Source: Hydractinia symbiolongicarpus
Lineage: Eukaryota; Cnidaria; Hydrozoa; Anthoathecata; Hydractiniidae
Assembly (NCBI RefSeq): GCF_029227915.1
Contig: NC_079878.1
Span: forward strand, 25,693,501-25,757,500
Direction: 5' to 3'
Length of the DNA: 64,000 nucleotides
Position 1 is the first letter of the stretch. Each line of letters opens with the position of its first letter. The notes under the pieces are model-generated. The model was not told the DNA's origin and made no database searches. It saw nothing but the letters and a program-made list of their open reading frames with translations. This document shows positions 25,922-36,223 of the stretch, piece after piece. The translations under genes and the position numbers were made by a program.

Positions 25922-28370
25922 TTAACTATGATTACTTCTCTGATTTTGTTTAGTAGAGTTTGATTCAATAGAACGTTTGGCATTGTTATATAATGACTTG
26001 TATGCAGAATCAACTTTCTTTGATGACTCCAACGTTTCTAAGCCATCTTTAGCAAGGTTTTCCCTCAGTTCATTATCAGCTTCAAGGTAAGCTTTTAAAG
26101 ATGAAAAATTACTTCCTATACCGGGCGTTGATTTATCAGCAGTTGTGCTATCTGCGTTCTCTTTTGTTTCTTGCTCACTTGCAACTTCTTGTTGTTGTTG
26201 TAGTTGTTGTCCAGTATTTTGTGTTTCGCTTGCCTCGGAATTATCTCCTGTTGTTACAGTTATTGAGCTGGGTAAAGAAGGAGAGGTGTCGGCAACACTT
26301 GTTATGGATGATACTGCACCAAATGTCCTATCTTCTAAATCTTCGGGAAGACCAGTTAATGGATTTAAATTGTTTTGTTTTTTTGGTGCAGAATGAAACA
26401 ATAAATTATTTTGTCTCTGCAAAGGCAATCTGTGTTGAGCCAGTTTATTATGTGTCACACTGATTCTAGAAAGTCTTCTTGCATTCGCGTGTTGTTGTGA
26501 AGTTAAAGCTCCTATTGCTACTCCTCTAGCAAAAGGTTCAAACTTTCCTCTGGACGCGAATGCAGCAACACTTCCAGGCAAACCTCTAGATAAACCACCG
26601 GCCACGTTCTGAGCAATGTTAGCTGTAATGGCTGCGCTATCTAAAGCGTTCAACGGCACTTTAAAGTTACGTGTATGACCCGGAAAACGTGAATATGACC
26701 CGTGCTTTAGAAATCGTGGTATTCCCACATCTTGAATCATTGGTATGGACGCCGGATGCCTTGCTACGATTTCTTCTTTAGTGGCATGTTGTTGTATCGG
26801 ATTGCTTGGAGTTAAACCATTTGGAGTGTTAGTATTAACTCCTAAAATTGACGAAGAAAACCTATCTCTTCCTTGGTAAGCCATCAATTCATTATTATGA
26901 AGAGATGTATCTGTCACCGGTGTTCCAAAGAAGTCATCATTTATTTTGTTCATAACAAAGCGGGGATCAGCTAACGGATCATTTATTCCACGCCGTACAG
27001 TGTCTTCCAAATCGACCAATGGATTTGCCCCCTTGATTGCTTGTTGATGATCTTGCACTTCAATGACGTACTTTTTCTGGTTTCTATGGTGATGCGGACG
27101 GCCATCTATATGCAATGACACAAAATGTGAAAAGTATATTTTAACACATGGAAATAGTGCATGTCTATATTCGGAGGATTTTTTTTCTCTTCAAAACATT
27201 TAGACAAAAATCTCTATTATAAGGCTGTTTCCGTCGCCAACATAAAAATTATTGGTTTCAAACGAAACAACAAAAGTCTCCGCAAATATATTAAATATAC
27301 TAAAAAGAAAAAAATTACATTTGGTTCTGATGTCTAATTAAATTTTGACGTGCTGATTGTGATAAAAAAATCTAACCTTTCTTGTTCGGTAAAACAATTA
27401 ACCTCATACGTCTATTTAGGGGGTCCTCAATGCCGAAACTTTCTACAATTGTTGAGTACGCTTTAAGTAAGAACCTAATCAAAAAATTGCTGATATCAAC
27501 ATTTTTGTCGACGATATCATCAAATTTGCAGGAATTTGGAATTTGGAAGTTTCAATTTGATTTTGTAAAATATTTGTATAATAGTGATGTATTTAGTCTC
27601 ATTAAATAATCAATGTACACTAAGACCATGTTTTCATTGTATCGGAAAGGTTTCGTGTCACGTGACGAATAGGCCTTCTATTATTTCAAAACTGATACGT
27701 CTTGTATCGGATAAGTCCTTATTTTGTTATTCTGTACATTTTCTATTGTGACGTAAATAAGTATATGTTTACAAAAGGCTATATGGAAACAGTGCTGTTT
27801 GTATGTGTTTCCATTGTACTGGATTATAAATTGATCCGGCGCAAAAACCTATCCGATACAATGGACACATGGTCAAGATTTTACACTATTTCACCATGGC
27901 AACGCTTCCGCATATTCCACCCCAAAAATCTCGAAACTCAAAACTAAATCAAATTTAGGGAAAGTACCAAAACCTCAAGGTGTAACTATAAAAAACGACG
28001 CCTGGAAGCTATTCACTTTTATTTTCTTCCAAGGTCAATTTTAATTGTCGCGATAAATGTTTCTTCACATGAAGGTATTATTAGGACTTTCTACGAATAT
28101 ATGTCAATCAGAAATTATTCTTCGTGCGAAGAAACATACTGAAAAGGTACCTCACTTCACCTAGCTCCCGCCTTTTTTTTGCCTACCACGCAATTGTTAA
28201 AGCTAATAGGGCTTACCGCGAAAAATGTAAACATTTAAAAAGGTCTATGGACATGTCATCGAGAACATGGGGTGTTACAACTAAAGCAAGATGAAAATAC
28301 ACTAACCTGTTTTTATTATATAAACAATAAAAATCAAGAAAAATAAACAAATTGCTTTGCCATCCATCAT
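25922..28370 (-). CDS. Secreted protein of unknown function, two exons
   Basis: Exon 1 (28307-28370) starts with ATG and encodes a signal peptide (KAICLFFLIFIVYIIKT). Its donor GTTAGT splices in phase 1 over a 1.2-kb intron to the acceptor CATATAG before exon 2 (25922-27105), giving about 415 residues. The long frame has no ATG of its own upstream, which supports the splice. The mature protein starts with a basic His-rich patch (GRPHHHRNQKK). The middle is rich in small residues (SAAITANIAQNVAGGLSRGL). A Gln-rich run (QQLQQQQE, about residues 320-328) and a Ser/Thr-rich acidic linker follow, then a helical C-terminus. There are no Cys in the mature part and no transmembrane segment. I do not recognise a family; an extracellular matrix, cuticle or granule protein would fit this composition. 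Plus-strand frames over it are shadows. Confidence 0.6.
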
Positions 28371-30349
28371 CACTGTGAAAAATTAGTTTTTGTATTTAGC
28401 AACACCATGACAATTTTGTGAATGTTTTTATTTTCACAGCAGCAAAAACATTTGCTCAGTTGTATGAAGACTTTCATGCCGAATGTGAACCGAGAAGAAA
28501 CTTTACCACCTGCTCACTTTGTTTTACTTCATTGAACACCATTGCTTGCGTTGATTTTGTTTTAAAAATTGTTCAAAATCGCCTTCTTCAGTTTCGCTTA
28601 TTTTGCTTTCATTGTAGTCTAGTTAACCACGCTTTCTTTAAAGATTTTGAAATAAGTTGCTCAGATACGAAAGCTTAGACGCAAACGAATGTGTTCAAGC
28701 ATAATTGTTTCTCAAAGCAAACTCTGAATTAAAATCAAACACTCGGCTAATTAAGCCGTATCTTACCCCTTTAAATAATAGGGAAATTAATCATGCTTGT
28801 TCAGGTGAGTGGAACAATTCTAGCTCAATACATTAGAAGAAGAAAGGATTTTCTGGTAATGATCACGTGAGTAAAGAACAATAGAAGTTGTAAATTAAAA
28901 AGCGCGATATTCTGATTGCAAAAATTCGTTTGTAACCCAGCTTAATTGGTAAAAAAAGTTATGCTCGAAGGCTACTTTTTTTTAAAGATTTCCAAAGAGA
29001 TTTCTTTAAAACATCAAAATTTCAGCTGAGGTTGTTATTAACGCCTTCTCAGCTTTAAATTGTTTTTTACAGAGAGGGAAATATACGGACAAATTCACGA
29101 ATGATGATGAATATATTTTAGGATTGCAAAACAAAAATCGTGTTAAAGTTTTGTGAAATGCATACACCCGAAATGCTATAACACGGTATGCGCTTGTAAG
29201 ATATTGTGCACATATACCAGAACACTCTACGTTGATGTGTGGCACGGTTGACTTGCACTCATGCGGTTAACCTAATGTTCAATGGCGGCAGTGCAGCATG
29301 GTCTCCCTGAAATAAAACGCTCAATCTGATGTTCAATGCTTAATCATTGATGACTTAACTACGCGTTTCGACGCCAGGTTAAAATATTATTTATTTCATT
29401 TGAGAAAGTAAGCTTATGCTCACAGAGTGCAGCAATTGCCAAGCTAGGATTTACTACTTTTTACTTCAACAATTTTTTAAGCTGCTTACTTCACTTAGTT
29501 ACACATGATGCTAATGGCAAAAAGTTTTACCACTAAATTCTAGTTTTTTCACTATATGTTAAATTTCTAAATGGCCTGCGTTTAAATTTTACCCCTTTTT
29601 TGCATACCATCCTTTTTATTCAAGAAACTAGTTAATGGCTCCATAGTAATAACCGTCTGACTGTGTTCAAAATGGCTGCGTGTAGGTATATTTAGGGGAG
29701 ATCAATACATTTTGCTAAAGGCCGAAATCACACATCTTATCATTTTGCATACAGAAAACGGGTATATCCATAATGATAAGAAAGAGCCAGAACAACGGGA
29801 GTTTACCTTAACAAAAACTCGCATTTAGACTCGCGTTTTTTAAATAGGCACCCCCGCCCAGCTCTTACAAACACATGGTACTCCGCAGTAGCTTTTGCTT
29901 GAGTATTGCCAAAACTGCGCGTGTGGATGAAAGAGTCAATCGAACGGATACGATAAATGATTTTTCCATCAAAGGGACTAAACCGATGACGGGAGACCTT
30001 TTTGTTTCCGGAATGGTGATGGAGGAGGGGGACAATAACAAAATTTTTTTAGCATACCGATGTTGTGAGACTATTTAGGAATGGTTCAGTTGTGTGTTTA
30101 TTGCAGTTTATTTCTTCATTTTTAGACTGCACCCATTACTACGTTATTAACAAAAATCCAAAGTTTCATAATTCAAAAGAGCTATTAGAATCTTTTAAAT
30201 CCTTCTAGGTAAAAGACATTCTGTGCAATACAATAACAGTCCTAATAAATTTCTTGTGATATATCTACAGCGTTTGTTTTTTTGCTAAGTAAATTTTGAT
30301 AGGCATGCTGTACATCACTCTTTCTATTTAAACTTATATTACAAATTAG
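28371..30349. other. Intergenic, no supportable gene
   Basis: Upstream flank of the secreted-protein gene and AT-rich spacer up to the repeat array. No coding frame was recognised. Confidence 0.5.
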
Positions 30350-30861
30350 TCGATAAGGCCCGTGGAAAAATCCACTTAGACAGGATAACAGAGAAAAACA
30401 ACCGTCATTTAAATTTTACTGACGTCAGCAGAGACCTGTGAGAACACAAATTTTTTTTTCAGAAATGTGTATACTTGTTGCCTTCATCGTATAGATCTTA
30501 AAACGCTGATGAAAAAAATGTATAGGATTATGTAATTTTGACAAACGGTTGCAGAGATATTAGGGTTTTAAGGTTTTTTGATGACGTCATCAACCCGTCC
30601 ATTCCGAAACGGAGTCGGGTACCCAAGTTTGGGAAACTTATCCAAATTGGTCCCAGGTAGTCCCTAGTTACCCACGTCAGTTATTTCCACCCGTTTCCAA
30701 GTTATTAAGCCTTAATTTTTGAGTGCAATGCAATGGCTTCCCTAATCTTAATAAACTTTTCCTTGACGTCAATATTGCTCTAACGTCAAAGTTTGCTAAT
30801 TTACAGAACAAATTTATAGACGATGTTTTATAGACTTTATCAAAAAAATTTTATCCACTTT
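30350..30861 (+). repeat. Array repeat copy B, left part, interrupted by the Polinton
   Basis: Starts TCGATAAGGCCCGTGG, like sister copies at 48120 and 48853, and runs to TTTTATCCACTTT, where the Polinton begins. Its missing tail continues after the Polinton at 46953 (GCAAAAGTCACAGACAGACA) and ends CTAG at 47003. Confidence 0.85.
30857..30861. repeat. Target-site duplication ACTTT (left)
   Basis: ACTTT precedes the AGAGATAGG terminus and is repeated at 46948-46952 after the right terminus. Joining the flanks with one copy gives ATCC-ACTTT-GCAAAAG, the intact sequence of the sister repeat near 48068. Confidence 0.85.
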
Positions 30862-31120
30862 AGAGATAGGAAAATACCAATGTTAGGACAGACCCCCTTA
30901 GCAGTTTCCTATCCCACGTCAATTTATAGATCATCCACGTCAAATCAACGATAGAGGAGTCCATAAAATCCATGTGCACTTTACCACTTTACGTTAAATA
31001 AGCGGGCATGCTCTATAATATCTGCCCAAAACCCCCTCCCCAGCCGTGTCCCCTCATCCCCGTCCCATGGGTCCCTACCCACCCTCATCTGTCGTCTCCT
31101 ATAATTTATAGTGATATGTG
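30862..31120 (+). repeat. Polinton left terminal inverted repeat
   Basis: About 260 bp that match the reverse complement of 46653-46947 with scattered mismatches. Shared landmarks, in order, are GGAAAATACCAATGTTAGGA, GCAGTTTCCTATCCCACGT, ATCAACGATAGA, CATGTGCACTTTACCACTTT, CCCGTCCCATGGGTCCCT and CACCCTCATCTGTCGT. The polymerase stop codon lies within it. Confidence 0.9.
31099..31111 (-). terminator. Small palindrome spanning the polymerase stop codon
   Basis: CTATAA-T-TTATAG, a perfect 6-bp inverted repeat with one central base, contains the TAA stop of the polymerase. A near-copy is present in the right terminal repeat. It may be the polymerase member of the 3' hairpin set, but it is short and AT-only. 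Confidence 0.3.
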
Positions 31121-34100
31121 CCTATAATGTCCTCTAGCCAGTGTGGTAATACCATCTTCCATAATTATACGCTTATCATCATCAGCATTGAGAGCGAGTT
31201 TATTTGTTTTTATGGTATGAACATCATGCTTAATCGATCGAAAGGTCATCTGTTCCCTGTAAACATTTTCACCCTCCAACAAGCATCTCCTATAGTCATC
31301 GAAACCTATTGTCTTCCTCGCCACACATTTCTTGACCCCCTTGCACCTCTTATCCTCCCTACCACATAGCTGTTTGTAGGCATAATTCTTAGCCCTAAGA
31401 GCGATAAATTCGGTCATTACCTTACCACCCAACTCATCCTTCATCAGACCAATGATCTTTTTATTCAAACCTAATGGTAGAGGTCTACCATCTTTCTTAT
31501 CGTACCCCGAAGTGTCAAATCTCAAAGCCACATCGTCGGCGATATCTTTGTAAAAGTCGTCGGTTTTGATATGATAAACGAATGAATCTGTATCCATGTA
31601 GCAAAGCTTTACATCCACACCATATTTTGGTCTCATGTAATCATAGTGGAACTCATACATAACTATCTTGGACAAGTCGAGAATTGCCAGCCCCAGGTAG
31701 ATTGGCTTGTTTAGTTTGATCTTGATCTTTGACATCTCTATGCCCATCAGTGTTTCCGAGAACCACGTGCTACCCTTGAAGTTGGGCTTCATCACCATTT
31801 TCTCATAATTCTTTTGGTTGGTGGCCAAACGTATATCCTTCTGCCTTCGCTGATTCTCCATTGTCTTCCCAAAGACCGAATTATTCATCAGCTTGAAAAA
31901 GTCCTTTTCGAAGTCATTAGTTGATTTGGTACGCAAATCAGTGTTGAAATCTATGTACGACTTCAACCACGCACTCTGATCAAATCTCAAGACCCTATGA
32001 ACCTTCTCAAGAACAAGACCATGCTTCAACGCTTGATCAAGCGCACGGATATGAGTGATATATTTCTTCTTGTCTGAAAGACACGGTGTCAGCTTCTCGA
32101 CGCCATTAATGATCTTCCTCTCGGGCATGAAAGGAAGGTCGTTATGAGAATCATGAAGCTCCCGTGGATAGCTAACATCAACCTCAAGGATGTACCCCTT
32201 TTCACCGTTTTCCACAGCTAATTGTGAAATCAGTTCGGGTGTAAAATCAGAAACCACGTCATCAACCCACTCAAACCCTCCGGTCGGCATCTTCTGAATC
32301 ATGGCCCAGCCGTACAAATTATTTGCATCTAGGTATTGGAGATAGCTATTCATCTCCTTACTCTCAGATGTGTTGGCTTTGGTGGTATATTGTTTTTCCT
32401 CTTTCGGTACAGACGGTCCCCAACATACCTTTTCATAAAAACCCATGATCTTATCCTTCACGGTTCTGTAAGCTTTACTAGTTTTCACCTTGATGACCCT
32501 AGGTACATGTTTCATCAACCAGTACCTCAATTCAATCAATTTTCTTTTTACAAAAGGCACGGTTTTAGCCATTTCCTGCTGCTCAAATAAATCCATGCAA
32601 TTCCCATCCGATATGTTGTACTCGTCCCCCATATACTTATTGTTGGCCTTGGCGTAGCGGTGGACAGCCTGACACAATCCACCCCTAATACCACTCTCAA
32701 TGAACATGACCATCTCCGTATCCGACAATAAATCTAGACTAACCTTGGTCTTTTTCAAACACGCCCTCCAGGCTAATCCCGGAGCAGTGTAAAAGTGAGC
32801 CGGGTCTAGATCGTAGTTTCTCAAGCATGTTTCTCTGAATGTCTCAAACACATCACTCAGAAGCAGAACATCCGTCTTGAGATAGATATCATGATAAACG
32901 CCCATATTTTCAACTTTCATGTCCTTCCACACCTTCTGGGCATGCGCATAATCGGCATCGCTGATACCATTCATGTTCAGCTTGCCGTAGAAATCATCCT
33001 TTGACGGGAGCTCAGTTTCATTAAACCTATCGAATGAGTTAACATACTCATATGGGTATACACCCTTCCTTCTCATTATGTTGAATTCGTCACCATTGAA
33101 GAATTTTCTAAGGTTTTTGCATTGATCATCTGATAGGTTGTCAGCCAGGGAGCTTAGGCCGCTTGACATAAATCTAAATGAGTCTATGAATCTCAGTTGT
33201 ATCTTTCTGTCCTTAGTCTCCCCATTTTTGTTAGTGTATTCACCAACCTTAACATCCGTAGAGAAAGAGATATATTTCTCCTTATTCTCCGCGATTACAC
33301 CCATACCATCTTCTCCGTACTTCCTAGCAAGCTCCTTAATGAATAAATGCGCATCGTAGCCACTCAGATTGTGGAAGACAACCGGAATATAATTAGGAAC
33401 CTTGTAACGGAGATTACATTTCTGATGGGCAGCCCCACGAAATTTACCGGTGAAATGGCAGTGATCCCTAACCTTGATGTCATCCTTGTCATCCTTGTCA
33501 TCAAATTCTTCCATGCAAATGTGGCACACCCTGGCTCTCTTGAAACTGTCACGCTCCTCATCCGTCAGTGGATCCATTGCTTTCTGAGGAAACATGTTAT
33601 ATAACCTTTTCGCCTCAGAAACTACATGATCTACAAAGCGCGGAACACAGTCCTCACCGCGGTAAAGATTCAGAGGGTCCGGCACTTCACCATGAGCATA
33701 TTTACTATAACAACAGAATCCGGTGGGAACATGTTTACCAACTTTCTCGGTGGATGATCCGCATTTTCTCTCATCTTCTGGCAACTCTTTTGTAAAAGCT
33801 TCGAAATCGGCATACATGATGAATGGGGCTTTGAGCTGAAACTTACCATCGGTGAAGGTTAGGGTGCTACCCTCCTTAGGGAGTTGAATCTTAGCGGCAT
33901 CGTTATTCTTGCAATACTCAAAGTGCTCATCCCTTTTCTGTTCGCTTGGAAAACCAGAGAGACAATTCAAGCAATAATGCTCTCTATGTCCATCCTTCGA
34001 GTTAACCTTGCTCAGTACACCGCTCAAGTTCTTAACAGCAATGTAGTGCTTCTTATCACCCTCACACAGCAAAAACAAAACAACCGTCTCCTTACGGTCA

Positions 34101-34702
34101 AGATGCTTCGACTTGCGACACATGTAGATACCTTCTCCCTCATCCTTTGTCAAAACATGCACAGCGACATCGGGGTTCCTTCTCTCAAACAAATCTATCT
34201 TGTTTAGCGCCATTGGGAAAGTTAGACCATCCCAATTATACTTATCATGCTTCTTAAGGATTGAGATTCGTTCAGGGTGATTATCGATCTTATCATGATT
34301 GAGAGCAGCGATAATAGCCCATCTGAAACATTTATCATCATCCTCGTTATGAGGGTTAATCACAGATCGCTTTCCACTGAAATTCTTGGGTAGCGGCAAG
34401 TAAGAACTACCTCTGGTTAATTTCAGTTTATGAAAGTCCACATGCATATGCAAGATTTTATCAATTGTAAATCCGCTAGCTGGCAGCGCGGGGTTTTCAA
34501 TCTGCTCGATTATCTTATTACGCATCCGATCGAAAACATCGGAAATGTCATCGTGGGCGTGCAGTATCTCCATATAGCTATTGAAAGCTTTATCTACATG
34601 TACACACGGGGCTTCGGTCGAGCTGGTGTCCTCCCTTACCCACTTCACCCACAAGGTCGCCTGGGTCTTCAGCGACTTCTTCTGCCTGAGCACGTCACTC
34701 AT
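31106..34702 (-). CDS. Protein-primed family B DNA polymerase (Polinton pPolB)
   Basis: Replicates the element from its ends by protein priming. All catalytic landmarks are present (numbering counts the TTG at 34705 as residue 1): Exo I ADFEAF (Asp300, Glu302), Exo II HNLSGYDAHLF (445-455), Exo III YLKTDVLLLSDVFETFR (608-624), motif A YLDANNLYGW (791-800), motif B KLMNNSVFGKT (938-948) and motif C YMDTDS (1036-1041). A Cys2His2-like knuckle (about 244-265) and a recombination-endonuclease-VII-like zinc module (CHIC at 394-397, DHCHFTGKFRG, CNLRYK) precede Exo II, as is usual in this family. Residues about 697-785 look like an extra insertion before motif A and contain a 40-residue module repeated upstream of the gene. 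The first ATG is at 34702. The same frame stays open a further 37 codons upstream to a TAA at 34817-34819 and then continues into 34817-35323, so the original N-terminus was probably longer. Confidence 0.9.
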   Translation of the reverse strand: MSDVLRQKKSLKTQATLWVKWVREDTSSTEAPCVHVDKAFNSYMEILHAHDDISDVFDRMRNKIIEQIENPALPASGFTIDKILHMHVDFHKLKLTRGSSYLPLPKNFSGKRSVINPHNEDDDKCFRWAIIAALNHDKIDNHPERISILKKHDKYNWDGLTFPMALNKIDLFERRNPDVAVHVLTKDEGEGIYMCRKSKHLDRKETVVLFLLCEGDKKHYIAVKNLSGVLSKVNSKDGHREHYCLNCLSGFPSEQKRDEHFEYCKNNDAAKIQLPKEGSTLTFTDGKFQLKAPFIMYADFEAFTKELPEDERKCGSSTEKVGKHVPTGFCCYSKYAHGEVPDPLNLYRGEDCVPRFVDHVVSEAKRLYNMFPQKAMDPLTDEERDSFKRARVCHICMEEFDDKDDKDDIKVRDHCHFTGKFRGAAHQKCNLRYKVPNYIPVVFHNLSGYDAHLFIKELARKYGEDGMGVIAENKEKYISFSTDVKVGEYTNKNGETKDRKIQLRFIDSFRFMSSGLSSLADNLSDDQCKNLRKFFNGDEFNIMRRKGVYPYEYVNSFDRFNETELPSKDDFYGKLNMNGISDADYAHAQKVWKDMKVENMGVYHDIYLKTDVLLLSDVFETFRETCLRNYDLDPAHFYTAPGLAWRACLKKTKVSLDLLSDTEMVMFIESGIRGGLCQAVHRYAKANNKYMGDEYNISDGNCMDLFEQQEMAKTVPFVKRKLIELRYWLMKHVPRVIKVKTSKAYRTVKDKIMGFYEKVCWGPSVPKEEKQYTTKANTSESKEMNSYLQYLDANNLYGWAMIQKMPTGGFEWVDDVVSDFTPELISQLAVENGEKGYILEVDVSYPRELHDSHNDLPFMPERKIINGVEKLTPCLSDKKKYITHIRALDQALKHGLVLEKVHRVLRFDQSAWLKSYIDFNTDLRTKSTNDFEKDFFKLMNNSVFGKTMENQRRQKDIRLATNQKNYEKMVMKPNFKGSTWFSETLMGIEMSKIKIKLNKPIYLGLAILDLSKIVMYEFHYDYMRPKYGVDVKLCYMDTDSFVYHIKTDDFYKDIADDVALRFDTSGYDKKDGRPLPLGLNKKIIGLMKDELGGKVMTEFIALRAKNYAYKQLCGREDKRCKGVKKCVARKTIGFDDYRRCLLEGENVYREQMTFRSIKHDVHTIKTNKLALNADDDKRIIMEDGITTLARGHYRHISL

Positions 34703-34816
34703 CAACCTATTTACGACGTGCTCGACCTTTTCGAGAAAGACCCTGACATTCTTCCCACCATCCGAGTTTATTTTGAAACGTTTGTATGAACCTACAAAAG
34801 CTTCTTCAATGGGGGT

Positions 34817-35323
34817 TTAGGGGTTTTCCTCCTCCTCCTCTTCCTCCTCCTCCTCCTCCTCCACCTCTTCCTCTTCCTCTTCCTCTCCACTGCCCTTTTT
34901 ATACAAACCCATGATCTTATCCTTCATGGTTTTGAAAGCTTTGCTCGCTTTCTCCTTAATAGCCTTAGGTACATGATTTATTAACCAGTCTCTCCATTCG
35001 ATCAACTTGCTTTTCAAATCCATGTCTTGTTGGCTAGTGCCTGGTCTCGGCACGGGTACGGGTCTGGTGGGTCTCGGCACGGGTACGGGTCTGGTGGGTC
35101 TCGGTGCTGGTATGGGTGCTGATACCGGTCTTGGCACCGGTACGGGTCTGGTGGGTCTCGGCACGGGTACGGGTCTGGTGGGTCTCGGCACGGGTACGGG
35201 TGCTGACACAGTAGTGGGTGTCAATAATTCGATCAGATCGGCCTTTCTGAGCCTTGATTAGCCACGTAGGCCGCGTTCTCTAGCGAGAGCTCTTAATTCA
35301 ACAACTGTATTTCTCGAAGTCAT
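34817..35323 (-). pseudogene. SAP-like, Pro-rich, helical and acidic region; probable broken N-terminus of the polymerase gene
   Basis: Starts at ATG 35323 and runs in the polymerase frame. Residues 8-33 are a SAP-like helix-turn-helix (LRALARERGLRG, then SRLRKADLIELL), but codon 22 is TAA where the related protein at 35707-36222 has Tyr. After it come about 60 residues of VPVPRPTRP-type Pro/Arg repeats, a helical module (KLIEWRDWLINHVPKAIKEK and on) and a Glu run, ending at TAA (34817-34819). The following 37 codons up to the polymerase ATG stay open in the same frame, and no terminator-like hairpin lies between. SAP motifs bind DNA. I infer a single SAP-to-polymerase gene split by two nonsense changes. 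The alternative is a separate small gene starting at 35224, but that codon follows the SAP motif and would discard it. Confidence 0.65.
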
Positions 35324-35403
35324 GCTTGGTTATGATATACGATTTATGAACCTTTAAGATGGTTTTTTATAATCGTGAAACTAAAGATTCATAAAATTTG
35401 TTA

Positions 35404-35460
35404 CTTGGCTATGATATACGATTTTGTAATCTTTAAGCCATTTTTATAAATCGTTAACCG
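35404..35460 (-). promoter_or_regulatory. Duplicated upstream block (SAP/polymerase gene copy)
   Basis: 57 bp nearly identical to 36224-36280, containing TTTATAAAAATGG and, closer to the gene, ATCGTATATCATAGCCAAG. In the other copy the block abuts the ATG of the SAP-RING gene. A third, degenerate copy at 35324-35370 abuts the ATG at 35323. Position and AT-rich TATA-like content suggest a core promoter inherited by both genes in a duplication. Confidence 0.5.
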
Positions 35461-35666
35461 GGGTGGAGGGTCGTGAGTGTCCTAGTTTGTGGGGCAACCA
35501 CCCGGGGTTGCGAACCTTTAAGATGTTTTATAAATCGTTAACCGGGGTGGAGGATCGTGAGGGGCTTCGTTCGCAAGACAACCACCCGACACCATGGCGG
35601 TAAAACGCGGTTTATGATACTGACATCGCTCCAACATGGGTACCCACCCATCGACACCTCGGGATT

Positions 35667-35690
35667 TTTGTTACCCGTCCGAGTAACAAA
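35667..35690 (-). terminator. 3' hairpin after SAP-RING gene
   Basis: Arms TTTGTTACCCG and CGAGTAACAAA, 11 bp with one mismatch and a 2-base gap, 17 bp beyond the stop of the SAP-RING gene. Same core as 36826-36849. Confidence 0.55.
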
Positions 35691-35706
35691 GGCCGGGAAT
35701 TCGCGT

Positions 35707-36222
35707 TCAATATTGTCTAATGACAAAATCTATTGGTGCCCGACATATGGGACATTTATCCCTCCTATTCTCCAATTTATATGCACATGATAGACAGCAG
35801 CAAAAATGCCCCGCTCTACCATGAACAATGGTTGCTGTCTTTCGTTTAGAAAGACAAATGATACATCTATCATCTTCATCAATGTCATCGGCGTCCTCAT
35901 CATCATCAACCTCAAGCTGCGCCGGTATCGGTCCAGGTGCCGGTAGCGGTCTTGGCACTGATACATTTGGTCTCATCACGGGTCCTGAAAATTCGGTCAC
36001 TTCGAGATCCAGCATCCCTATGACGAGCGGTAAAGTCATATCGGGATATCTTGCGGGTACTGTTGATAACAGTAATTCGATAAGCTCAGCCCTTCTGAGC
36101 CGCGAGTATCCACGTAGGCCAAGGTACCTCGCTCTGGCTCTTAAATCAGGGACCGTGAAAAGATCAAAGTCATCAATATATTCTCTACTGTGTATCAAAT
36201 CGAGAACGATTCCTGAAGACAT
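35707..36222 (-). CDS. SAP-like plus MDM2-type RING finger protein
   Basis: 171 residues from ATG 36222. A SAP-like motif lies at about 24-52 (VPDLRARARYLGLRGYSRLR, then AELIELL). A Pro-rich stretch (84-100) and an acidic run (105-118) follow, then a C-terminal RING. The zinc ligands are C120, C123, H134, H139, C143, C146, C157 and C160. Their spacing, C-x2-C-x10-H-x4-H-x3-C-x2-C-x10-C-x2-C, and the IVHG..GH and CPIC.API context equal those of the MDM2/MDM4 RING. RING proteins pass ubiquitin from an E2 to a substrate; MDM2 targets p53. I infer a DNA-associated E3 ligase serving the virus-like element; the target is unknown. The upstream block duplicates that of the polymerase gene, and a hairpin follows the stop. 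Confidence 0.8.
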   Translation of the reverse strand: MSSGIVLDLIHSREYIDDFDLFTVPDLRARARYLGLRGYSRLRRAELIELLLSTVPARYPDMTLPLVIGMLDLEVTEFSGPVMRPNVSVPRPLPAPGPIPAQLEVDDDEDADDIDEDDRCIICLSKRKTATIVHGRAGHFCCCLSCAYKLENRRDKCPICRAPIDFVIRQY

Positions 36223-36223
36223 G

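Noticed and set aside
26101-26463. 120-codon plus-strand frame
   Set aside because: Antisense shadow of the Gln/Ser-rich part of the secreted-protein exon.
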